In this document: in pieces, positions 56,671 through 64,000 of the stretch
How the letters are laid out: every line of letters starts with the position of its first letter
Position numbering within the stretch: the stretch's first letter is position 1
Source: a virus
DNA: 64,000 nt
Virus record (IMG/VR): IMGVR_UViG_3300012017_000779
Location: 18,179-82,178 of that record
Direction: 5' to 3' (one strand)
Position numbers and translations under genes: made by a program
The notes under the pieces: model-generated
Databases searched by the model: none
What the model saw: only the letters and a program-made list of their open reading frames with translations
What the model was told of the DNA's origin: nothing

Positions 56671-58287
56671 TTAGAATGATCCACCAGTGATTGGGTTTCT
56701 CATAACAATTTTTAAAACTTTAGTTGGATCTTTTACCCAAATAGCTGGCATTGTTTGAGACATCATTACACGGTATCCATTGAATTGACCAGAAGACTGG
56801 AATCCTTGTGAACGTCCCATGTAATCCATAGTACCATTTTGGTACCACCACTTTAATTGATTATCCCAAGACAACTTCAATAAGAAGATATTGTCATTAG
56901 TATTATCAGTGATATCAAAGATAATGAAGCTATAAGAAGATAATGGGAAACCATCAATGATTGGGTTTTCAATATCATTAGTATGAACATTATCAAATGC
57001 TGGATTAAGTACAAACTTAACATTTGCTAAAAAAGGTATTACATATGAAGTATATGCAAATCCAAAGTTCAAGTCCATTCCTTTTCCTGTGATAGCTCCT
57101 ATGTCTGCAGCTTGGATTAAAAGACCTGAAGAGATTGCTTCAGTTTTAATTGCCTCATTAACCATTCTCATACCTGCCATACCAGTTTGAACAACTAGTG
57201 AACGTTTTGGATCTGGACCTTGGAACTCAACTTTACCATTAAAGAAATTATAAATTTCTCCACGGAACAAATCAAGTGTAAAGTTATTCTTGTTATATAC
57301 TCTTTTGAAAGAGTTATCCAACTGCTTCCAAAGACCTACTGACAATCTAACATCATCTGGTCCATCTTGACGTACACGTCCACCATGACCCCACATTAAA
57401 TAAGTTTCTATGTCTGTTGCAATCTTAGAAAGATGTGCAGCTTCCATATTAGTTAAGAATGTACGTGATAAATCACCATTGTCAAAAGCTTTTTTAACTT
57501 TGTCTTTACCCATTACTTTAACCATATCATCTAAAGATGCAATAGATGGATCAATGTTTTTGTCAAATGTTCTCCAGATTTCAGTTACAGGAACTGTACC
57601 ATCTGCATTCATTCCACCTTTGATCATTAAGTCTGCACGAGAAGATATAGAATAATGTACGTGAGCTTCTGCACCACCAACAAAGTTGTAGAATTCACGG
57701 AATCCTGTGTTTGTTGTAATGTCAGAGAATCTCTCTCCATATTCCCCACGGGCAGAACCTTTACGGAATACTTTTGTACCATTAGCTAAGTACTTATTAT
57801 CTAAGTATTTATAGTTGTCATTGTTTACCAATTGTACAGTATAGATAAATCCATCTCCTAAAGGAAGGATATCATCTGCTGTAATGTACATCTCAACACC
57901 ATTGTATTTGTCATATGTGATGATATCACCATGTCCAAATTCTCTTTTGTTAATTTTAATTTTGAAAGTTGTACCATCAATACCTTTAAAGTCATTAGAT
58001 GATTCAATGTCTTCTATAATATATGGAAGATCAATAGAAACCGGAGTTTGCCATTTGTACTCTCCACGAGCATTATCTACATTGATTACATTTTTACCAC
58101 CAAAGCTTGACATTTGGTATAGAGGCATTTCAACTCTTTGAGCCATTGCCCAAAGGTCTACTGGACCTAAGTCCATTGGTTCTGCATCTTTTAGCATGTT
58201 CACCAAGTGGTAAGAATCCACATGGGAACTAGCTGCATAGGCTGTATCCCGTAGGAATATGCCGTTGTTCATTACTGGAGTTGCCAT
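56671..58287 (-). CDS. Major capsid protein, HK97-fold, crAss-like, 538 aa
   Basis: The N-terminus (NNGIFLRDTAYAASSHVDSY, then LKDAEPMDLGPVDLWAMAQ) and the segment after it (VEMPLYQMSSFGGKNVINVD) are highly conserved in crAss-like capsid proteins. Its length (538 aa) is close to the family norm. The C-terminus carries GRSQGFQSSGQFNGYRVMM and a final VKDPTKVLKIVMRNP strand. It lies downstream of the acidic protein by 30 nt and is followed by a strong terminator. The local base composition is less A/T-rich than in the neighbours, in keeping with selection for high expression. The HK97 fold is from family knowledge. Confidence 0.9.
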   Translation of the reverse strand: MATPVMNNGIFLRDTAYAASSHVDSYHLVNMLKDAEPMDLGPVDLWAMAQRVEMPLYQMSSFGGKNVINVDNARGEYKWQTPVSIDLPYIIEDIESSNDFKGIDGTTFKIKINKREFGHGDIITYDKYNGVEMYITADDILPLGDGFIYTVQLVNNDNYKYLDNKYLANGTKVFRKGSARGEYGERFSDITTNTGFREFYNFVGGAEAHVHYSISSRADLMIKGGMNADGTVPVTEIWRTFDKNIDPSIASLDDMVKVMGKDKVKKAFDNGDLSRTFLTNMEAAHLSKIATDIETYLMWGHGGRVRQDGPDDVRLSVGLWKQLDNSFKRVYNKNNFTLDLFRGEIYNFFNGKVEFQGPDPKRSLVVQTGMAGMRMVNEAIKTEAISSGLLIQAADIGAITGKGMDLNFGFAYTSYVIPFLANVKFVLNPAFDNVHTNDIENPIIDGFPLSSYSFIIFDITDNTNDNIFLLKLSWDNQLKWWYQNGTMDYMGRSQGFQSSGQFNGYRVMMSQTMPAIWVKDPTKVLKIVMRNPITGGSF

Positions 58288-58317
58288 TTTTTATTTTGTT
58301 TTTATTTGTTACTTATT

Positions 58318-59565
58318 TTAAAATTTTCTAAAAATATTAGTATTTCTAGATATTGTTTTTGGTTCTCTTGATGGAGTCCTTGTATATTTCTCATCTTCAT
58401 TAGTATATGATGATGTATTTTTTCTAGACTCTTCAGTTTTTAATTGTCTTACTGTTTTTTCAATTGCTGCTTTACTTCCTTGATCTCTTACTTTAGTTTT
58501 GTATCCATCTGGATCTGCAAGTAACCAAAGTGCTTCTGCAATTAAATCATGTCTTGGTTCTACAAACTGATACTTTTCTAACAAGTGTCCTAACATGTTT
58601 GTAGGTTTACCTGAAATTGAAGGGTAGTTAGGTTGAACTAATCCTGAGTAAAGCATATTTTGTATTTTCTTATCTATTTTAATTCCTCCAAGTTCAGCAG
58701 TTATTAATGTATTATATACATTATCTGTATATAATTTTGCTTGCTTTTGTTGTTGTTCTTTTTTTTGTTCTTGTTCTGCTAATTGTCTTGTAATAATTTC
58801 TTCTTGCATTCTATCCAACTTTGGTTTGAATTGATTAGCTTTTTGTTCTAATTTATTAACATCCCTCCAGTCTTCAATTTCTTCTTCTATTTCTTCTGCA
58901 GTTCCAAAATTTGTAGCATATAAATATTGTCTTGCTATTTCTGCTTGGTCATTTTCATTTGCAGGATCTAATTCTATTATTTCTTCTACATATGCTAATG
59001 TTCTAAACAGTCCTTTTAAATCTTGTCCTCCATCTGCTACATATTTTGCAGCAACTTGAAGTTCTTCTGGTAAAGCATTAAAAAATTCTTTTGGAGTACT
59101 CTCTCTTATTTTATTTTCCCTATCTTGAAAATTTGCTTCAAATAGTTCTCTAAAATCTTTTGTTGTATACTCTTCTAAATCTTTATCATCATCAAAAGGA
59201 ACTAAAGCTCCTTCTTCTATCATCTTAGTTGCTAGGTCATAAAGTCCTGACTTATCAACTTTAGGTCTACCTTTATTACCAGCATCCTCCTCTTGTGAAA
59301 TTAGATTATCTAACTCTGCAAAAGTTTCCTTTACTTCTTCAATTTCTTTTGCCTCTTCTTTTGAAACAGGCTTGTCAAGGAACGTAATGTCTATATTTTC
59401 TTTAGAAAACATAGACTTGGGTTTTTCTTCTAATTTACCATCTGATGGAAGCATAACATTTTCTGCTCCCGGCATTCCAAATAGTTCATCAATATTTACA
59501 TCTACTTGTTCTACCGTTGTAGAATCTTGTACTTGATTTTCATCAGTTTCATTGTTGGTTTTCAT
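58318..59565 (-). CDS. Acidic head protein, candidate scaffold, 415 aa
   Basis: The protein is strongly acidic in its first 120 residues (TDENQVQDSTTVEQVDVNID and later Glu/Asp runs). It is then helical with a Gln/Lys coiled coil (about 245-280, EQEQKKEQQQKQAK), and ends in a basic, Ser/Thr-rich tail. Its place between portal and MCP is where tailed phages usually keep scaffold or head-morphogenesis genes, which fits the composition. A specific family match is not recalled. Its start has the leader AAAAACCAACAAA and lies about 15 nt downstream of a candidate promoter element. Confidence 0.6.
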   Translation of the reverse strand: MKTNNETDENQVQDSTTVEQVDVNIDELFGMPGAENVMLPSDGKLEEKPKSMFSKENIDITFLDKPVSKEEAKEIEEVKETFAELDNLISQEEDAGNKGRPKVDKSGLYDLATKMIEEGALVPFDDDKDLEEYTTKDFRELFEANFQDRENKIRESTPKEFFNALPEELQVAAKYVADGGQDLKGLFRTLAYVEEIIELDPANENDQAEIARQYLYATNFGTAEEIEEEIEDWRDVNKLEQKANQFKPKLDRMQEEIITRQLAEQEQKKEQQQKQAKLYTDNVYNTLITAELGGIKIDKKIQNMLYSGLVQPNYPSISGKPTNMLGHLLEKYQFVEPRHDLIAEALWLLADPDGYKTKVRDQGSKAAIEKTVRQLKTEESRKNTSSYTNEDEKYTRTPSREPKTISRNTNIFRKF

Positions 59566-59582
59566 TTTGTTGGTTTTTGTTT

Positions 59583-59599
59583 ATAATTCAATATACAAA
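59583..59599 (-). promoter_or_regulatory. Candidate phage promoter element (variant)
   Basis: Minus strand TTTGTATATTGAATTAT, sharing the GTATATT core with the copies at 27920, 40990 and 45363. It lies in the 89-nt A/T-rich gap between portal and the acidic head gene, which also holds long runs of A and T. Promoter function is inferred; it would drive the acidic protein and MCP genes. Confidence 0.35.
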
Positions 59600-59654
59600 T
59601 TAAACTTGAAAGATTTAAAAAAAAAATAATTTTTTTTTGCACTATATGGCTAAC

Positions 59655-62405
59655 CTACTTTTTTTTATTTTTATCATCCTTAGAATCAAACTTATTTTTA
59701 TTAGTTCTTGCAATTTCTAATTGGTTATTTGCTATATCTCTCTGTGCTTGTATTTTTTCTCTTTCAATCTCTAATTTTTGATTTCCTCTTAAATTCTCAT
59801 TTAATTGTTTATCTCTTTGCAATTCAGTTTGTTGTTGATATTGTTCAGATTGTCTTATTTCTTTCATGGAATCTTCATAGTCAGACATTTTGTTTTCATT
59901 TAAATCAACTTGTGCACCATAACCAGCTGCTCTAATTTCAGCAACAGTAATATCTTTTTGTATAAGTTTATCTGATTTCTCAGCTTCTGCTTGTATTGTT
60001 GCTTGTTGTTGTTTTTCTTGAGATGCCAATTGTTCAGTTTGCATTTGTTGTTGCTGTTGCATTTCTTGTTGTTTTTGTTCTTCTTGTTTTGCTTGAGAAG
60101 ACTTAAGAACAGTATTAAGTTCTGCAATTGAATCAGATTGTACAATTTTACCAAGATCATAAATACTAGCACCTGCTGTATTATTAGTCATAGCCATTTG
60201 CTTAAGTTGTTCAAGAACAGCTCTATGATTTGCATTTGTACTACAAAAAATATTTAAGTCTCTCATTAATAAATCTGTTCCATTAATTTGAAAATTAACT
60301 TTTTCATCAGCACTAGTAATATATGTTAATCTTAAAGATGGTTTTGTAGAATGATAATATTGTGCTAAATCAGTTCTCATTGTATGTACTCTAGGCATTA
60401 AATAATCACAGTGTTGAATAAAGAATACTTCAGTCTGAGCATAAGATGCTGCAGCAGCTTGTTCTACTCCAGTAGCAGTCATTTGAGATAACTGTTGTCC
60501 CATTCTTTGTGGATTAACTCCAATTACTTCATATGCTTGTGCTTTAAAATGATTTGCTAAATTTATTCTAGACATTAGTCTTTCAGTTTGAGATAAGTCT
60601 AGTTTTTGGAAATGATTAAAGTTTAATGCATTTTCTGTATTTGTTATAGATGTATCTAAAGGAAGCATACCAAAATTTTTCATAGCAACATATGCTTTAG
60701 ACAAATTTCCTTTTCCCCAATCTTCTCCTAAAGAATGCCTAGGAAGAGTGTTCTGATCTAACATGATAATAGTTCCTAACTCATCTACTAATATGTCAGC
60801 AATCTGGTTGTTTACTATGTTAAATCCAATCTGGTATGGTTTCATTAAATCAATTAGTGCAGTAGACTTTGTATTTCTATCAGAAAAAACAGCACCTTCT
60901 ACAGGAAGTTTACAACCATATATAGTAGAATCTCCTTTAAATTGAAATTTTAATCTACCAATTTTATTTTTATCAATTCCAAGATATAAAGGAGAAAAAC
61001 CACTAGGGTTATTCATTCCCCAAAATGATGTTAAATTTGGACCAATTTTTATTCCACCCCAAACTTCATTTATCCAAATCCAATCTATATGTTCTCCATA
61101 TATTAATGTATCTTTTGTTTTATTTTTAAACAATCTATTATCATATATTGGTTTATATTCTATAACATAATCTTCTGAAATTAATTCATTTACTACTTCT
61201 CCACTTTCAGAAATTTTAGTTAAGTGGCCTACTTTTTTTTGAGATTTCCAATACACTGTTGAAACTCTTAAAAGTAATGCATTACCATTATCAAAAGTTT
61301 CATCACCTTCAGATAATATTTCTGTAATAACATCTCCATTATTTATAACAGTACCATTCATTGCAGAAGTATATTGTCTCATTGCTAATGAAGGCATGTT
61401 AGTATTCCATGCATGTGATTTAGTACCATCATAAAAAGTACCATCATTTTGATAACCACCTGTTGTATAACCAGCAGCTGTAATAGGATATATTGCTTCA
61501 AGACTTTTTAATTGGTCTTCATTCATTAAATAACCATACTTATCAATAACATCTGGTAATGTCATCATATCAGTTTTTCCAACATAATTAGATTGAGAAA
61601 TATATCTTGCATCAGGAGACTTATGATAGAATGTAACAACAGGATTCCAAAGTTCTACTTCATAATCATCTTCCATCATGCGGAAATGCCAGAACTCTCT
61701 ATCAGTAATTAGCATGTCTCTGAATCCTCTTTCTTCTAATTCATCCATGCTAAATCTTTCAACATCTACTTTATGTTGATGAGATGCCCATTCTTCTACC
61801 ATAGATCTATAATCTTTTTTAAAGAATTGTTCTATTTCTGGTAGTGTTTTTAATTTTTCTGGTGATACTTCTTGTTGTGCTTCTTCAGAATTAGGATCCA
61901 TTCCTTGAGCAATTAATGCTGCAACTATTTTAGTTTGAGCATTTGCCATTAAAACTTCTTCTACCATAGATTTTTTTTGTTCCATCATTTCATTATATGA
62001 AATTTCATCTATTGCACGGTATGTAAGTTTAGTTGATCTCTTTGCAAATTCAGCTACTAGAACATTAATAACATTTGGAATAATAGGATAGAACTTTAAT
62101 TCTAAAGCAGATGTATCTTCTTTAGTTAAAAGATCTACTATATCCCTCATTTCATTATTTTCTTCAACTATGTAATCTGATTTATCTATAACACCTTTTG
62201 CTAACTTATAATTTTTCATAAGTCTTCTGGCATTCCTACGTATTTGTTTTTGTCCTTGCCATTCTATCCAATCAAGATTCCAGGCAGCCCATTCATCTGT
62301 TTTTTCTTTTTTAGGTAAAAACTGCAAAGGTTGAGAAATTGTACCAATTTTATTGTTTTCAGTTTTAGTTCCTGCTTTGGCTTGTAAAGCATTAATTATT
62401 TGCAT
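59655..62405 (-). CDS. Portal protein, crAss-like, 916 aa
   Basis: It follows TerL by 6 nt, as in all crAss-like genomes. Recognisable blocks include WAAWNLDWIEWQGQKQIRRN at residues 38-57, the MINxxLxAEF-like IPNVINVLVAEFAKRS, LITDREFWHF and VELWNPVVTFYHKSPDARYI. Near residues 640-670 it carries INLANHFKAQAYEVIGVNPQ and RMGQQLSQMTATGVEQA, the conserved C-terminal core. The last 170 residues are Gln/Lys/Glu coiled coil (long runs of Q), likely the barrel or an extension into the head. The stop is TAG. The portal forms the dodecameric DNA gate and the terminase docking site. Assignment rests on position and family memory. Confidence 0.85.
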   Translation of the reverse strand: MQIINALQAKAGTKTENNKIGTISQPLQFLPKKEKTDEWAAWNLDWIEWQGQKQIRRNARRLMKNYKLAKGVIDKSDYIVEENNEMRDIVDLLTKEDTSALELKFYPIIPNVINVLVAEFAKRSTKLTYRAIDEISYNEMMEQKKSMVEEVLMANAQTKIVAALIAQGMDPNSEEAQQEVSPEKLKTLPEIEQFFKKDYRSMVEEWASHQHKVDVERFSMDELEERGFRDMLITDREFWHFRMMEDDYEVELWNPVVTFYHKSPDARYISQSNYVGKTDMMTLPDVIDKYGYLMNEDQLKSLEAIYPITAAGYTTGGYQNDGTFYDGTKSHAWNTNMPSLAMRQYTSAMNGTVINNGDVITEILSEGDETFDNGNALLLRVSTVYWKSQKKVGHLTKISESGEVVNELISEDYVIEYKPIYDNRLFKNKTKDTLIYGEHIDWIWINEVWGGIKIGPNLTSFWGMNNPSGFSPLYLGIDKNKIGRLKFQFKGDSTIYGCKLPVEGAVFSDRNTKSTALIDLMKPYQIGFNIVNNQIADILVDELGTIIMLDQNTLPRHSLGEDWGKGNLSKAYVAMKNFGMLPLDTSITNTENALNFNHFQKLDLSQTERLMSRINLANHFKAQAYEVIGVNPQRMGQQLSQMTATGVEQAAAASYAQTEVFFIQHCDYLMPRVHTMRTDLAQYYHSTKPSLRLTYITSADEKVNFQINGTDLLMRDLNIFCSTNANHRAVLEQLKQMAMTNNTAGASIYDLGKIVQSDSIAELNTVLKSSQAKQEEQKQQEMQQQQQMQTEQLASQEKQQQATIQAEAEKSDKLIQKDITVAEIRAAGYGAQVDLNENKMSDYEDSMKEIRQSEQYQQQTELQRDKQLNENLRGNQKLEIEREKIQAQRDIANNQLEIARTNKNKFDSKDDKNKKK

Positions 62406-62411
62406 AGTATT

Positions 62412-64000
62412 TTACTTTAAGTTTTTAAAGGCAGATCTATTAGAGTCTGTCCTATTTGATACCCTATTTCCTCCAACATGACGAAAAGGACTTCTATTTA
62501 ATTTAAACAAATTTTCTGACTTTTGCAAGTTTTTTGCTGCATCATCCATAACTACTCTTTTAGAATATCCTCTATTAGATTGTTGTATTCTCATAAATGC
62601 AACAAGTGCAGCAAAAGAAACTAATCTATCCACATTGACACCATCTGCATATTCTTGCATTTCTTTAAGTAACATAGGATCAGGTATCCTTTCTATACCA
62701 TATTTAGTTCTTACAATAGTACCATCTGTTTTAGTTTCTACATCTAATTCTTCTTTGGTATATTCTATAGTATAACTCAGTAAATGTGCTTTAAATAATG
62801 TGCCAGTATTTTTCCAACCATACTCCTGGAAGACGTTAGCATTAGAACCAATATCTTTTAAAAACATAATTTGTCCTTTAGGTACTAAATATCTTTGTTT
62901 TTTTCTAGATATCATATATTGAATAAACAAAGAAATATTATTTTCTATAACTGTCCATGCATTATACCATTCTATTATAAGTTCTAGTCTTTGGTGAGTT
63001 TTATTAATATCATCAAATCTTCCACACCAAGCTGCAACTATTTTATCTTGTTCAACATATGTTTCAGTATCTGTTCCACTTATTCTAGTTACTTCTACAG
63101 GAGCTTTCATTACATATATAGAACACAATGATTCTGATGTTGTAGTTTTTCCTTCAGATACAGGGTCAATTGAAGCATAGTACTGTCCAAAAGTTGGATC
63201 TTTAACTGGTCTTTCCCATACTACTAATACTCCTGTTTTATCTTCAGTTTTTTTAGATATTGGAAATTCTATTATTGGTCTTTTATTACTTGTTGTAACA
63301 GTAGGTTTTCCATCAGAATCTGTATTAATATCTAAAAATTCATAAGCATATTCTTTTTCTTCAATTCTTCTTGCTTGTGCTGCAATTAGATGTGTAGGAA
63401 AAACTGATACAGATCTATGATCAAATGCTTCTTTTATATTTCTTGGATGCTGAGATATTCTTAATTGGTAATCTTCTGGATTTAATTCTTTTTTCCATTT
63501 TTCAAATTGAGCATCTAATGCTATAAGAGACTCTTCAACAAGTGAATTACCATATAAATCAATGTGAGGAGGCATGGACCATTGTTCTGGAATAAATAAA
63601 CCTGACACACCTGGTGTACCTTTATTATCTAATAAATTTGTTTCTACAGCATATACATCTTTTGAGTTAGGATTTAATATCATATCTCTTAAAGGATTGC
63701 ATTGAGATAAATCACCTACTGATCCTGCAGCAATAAACATTCCTGTAGTTGTTAAACCTGATCTCATTGCAGGTCTCATGTACTCATAAGTCTGATCCAT
63801 CTTTGGTGCTATACCTGCTTCTTCATGAAAGAAATATTTTACTGGTCCACCAACACCATTTGTAGGATCCTTTTCAAAAGACATTCCTTGCATTGTACCT
63901 TTTAAACCTGATTCTGTTTTTCTGTCTCCTTTTCTAATTTCAATTTTTTGTTGCCACATTAAAATTTTATCAGGATTCATAGGTCTGTACCATGCAGTAT
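62412..64000 (-). CDS. terL: Terminase large subunit, C-terminal part (5' end outside window)
   Basis: The frame stays open upstream of the first in-window ATG (63980) to the right edge, so the Walker A part of the ATPase is missing here. Visible motifs are a Walker B-like YFFHEEAG (residues 49-56 counted from that ATG), a Gly/Ser coupling segment FIAAGSVGDL, and the RNase H-type nuclease. The nuclease residues are D in YYASIDPVSEG (near 271), an acidic VIENN motif (near 342) and D in NVDRLVSFA (near 450). These are the ATPase-to-nuclease order of phage packaging motors, which pump DNA through the portal and cut it. Portal follows by 6 nt. The 5' boundary cannot be given. Confidence 0.9.
   Translation of the reverse strand, partial: TAWYRPMNPDKILMWQQKIEIRKGDRKTESGLKGTMQGMSFEKDPTNGVGGPVKYFFHEEAGIAPKMDQTYEYMRPAMRSGLTTTGMFIAAGSVGDLSQCNPLRDMILNPNSKDVYAVETNLLDNKGTPGVSGLFIPEQWSMPPHIDLYGNSLVEESLIALDAQFEKWKKELNPEDYQLRISQHPRNIKEAFDHRSVSVFPTHLIAAQARRIEEKEYAYEFLDINTDSDGKPTVTTSNKRPIIEFPISKKTEDKTGVLVVWERPVKDPTFGQYYASIDPVSEGKTTTSESLCSIYVMKAPVEVTRISGTDTETYVEQDKIVAAWCGRFDDINKTHQRLELIIEWYNAWTVIENNISLFIQYMISRKKQRYLVPKGQIMFLKDIGSNANVFQEYGWKNTGTLFKAHLLSYTIEYTKEELDVETKTDGTIVRTKYGIERIPDPMLLKEMQEYADGVNVDRLVSFAALVAFMRIQQSNRGYSKRVVMDDAAKNLQKSENLFKLNRSPFRHVGGNRVSNRTDSNRSAFKNLK

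Noticed and set aside
59620-59645. A and T homopolymer runs in the gap after the portal gene as a terminator
   Set aside because: The arms are only A and T without GC pairs, so the hairpin would be weak compared with the three clear terminators.
59900-60172. 90-codon minus-strand frame of mostly Leu, Asn and Lys
   Set aside because: A shadow of the portal's Gln/Lys coiled coil in another frame.
1-64000. Stop-codon reassignment (TAG or TGA read as an amino acid), known in some crAss-like phages
   Set aside because: All long genes are intact with the standard code, and TAG (portal) and TGA (193-aa connector, ATGA overlap with the next gene) serve as real stops.
1-64000. tRNA genes, CRISPR arrays, insertion sequences and integrase or attachment sites
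   Set aside because: I found no cloverleaf-like intergenic segment, repeat-spacer pattern, transposase or integrase; all gaps are under about 150 nt.

Overview
The window is a 64-kb piece of a crAss-like tailed phage genome (order Crassvirales). The host is probably a member of the Bacteroidota. The evidence is gene order and protein content. Read leftward on the minus strand, it runs: large terminase, portal, an acidic linker/scaffold-type protein, HK97-fold major capsid protein, its conserved 338-aa partner, a cluster of tiny basic proteins, connector and tail proteins, receptor-binding/fibre proteins, and finally a block of giant 'cargo' proteins. The last of these carries a DYDGD metal-binding loop like that of crAss-like virion RNA polymerases. 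The sequence is strongly AT-rich. Starts lack a Shine-Dalgarno and are preceded by A-rich leaders, as is common in Bacteroidota and their phages. All 30 supported genes are on the minus strand and tightly packed, with many 1-, 4- or 14-nt overlaps. The standard genetic code works throughout: TAA, TAG and TGA all end genes, and I see no suppressed stop inside a gene. I saw no tRNA, CRISPR array, insertion sequence or lysogeny gene.

Layout from right (upstream) to left. 64000-56671 holds head assembly: TerL (5' end cut by the window edge), portal, acidic protein and MCP, followed by a strong terminator. 56578-53292 holds the MCP partner and six small Lys-rich proteins. Two of these resemble the DUF5872 and DUF6321 phage/giant-virus families, and three share a short Gln-Gly-Gly-Ile-Ile-Lys type module. 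53288-49516 holds a connector protein, a Dps/ferritin-like protein, a 569-aa structural protein with its own terminator, and two further conserved structural proteins. 49506-41127 holds the adsorption apparatus: a Cys-rich repeat protein, a trypsin-like serine protease and two fibre proteins with a shared N-terminal module and C1q-like tips. It ends in a strong terminator. 40987-33152 holds the tail connector/ring proteins and an 1845-aa muzzle/hub-type protein. 33152-1 holds six very large proteins likely to be carried in the virion. One has a SET domain and zinc ribbon at the N-terminus and a peptidoglycan amidase at the C-terminus. One has dockerin-like calcium loops. One has a GNAT acetyltransferase and a PD-(D/E)XK nuclease domain. 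The last, at least 3736 aa and open at the left edge, has an HEAWH zincin motif, the RNA-polymerase DYDGD loop and a SLOG domain.

Taken together this is one late (virion) region. The likely sequence of use is packaging and capsid assembly, then tail and fibres, then internal proteins injected with the DNA to breach peptidoglycan and start early transcription. Two features link the genes beyond order. A 20-nt element, TTTAGTATATTAAATATATA, is exact before two genes with looser copies before four more, and is a candidate late promoter. A short glycine-glycine peptide motif recurs dozens of times across the cargo proteins and small basic proteins, and is a candidate processing or virion-sorting signal.
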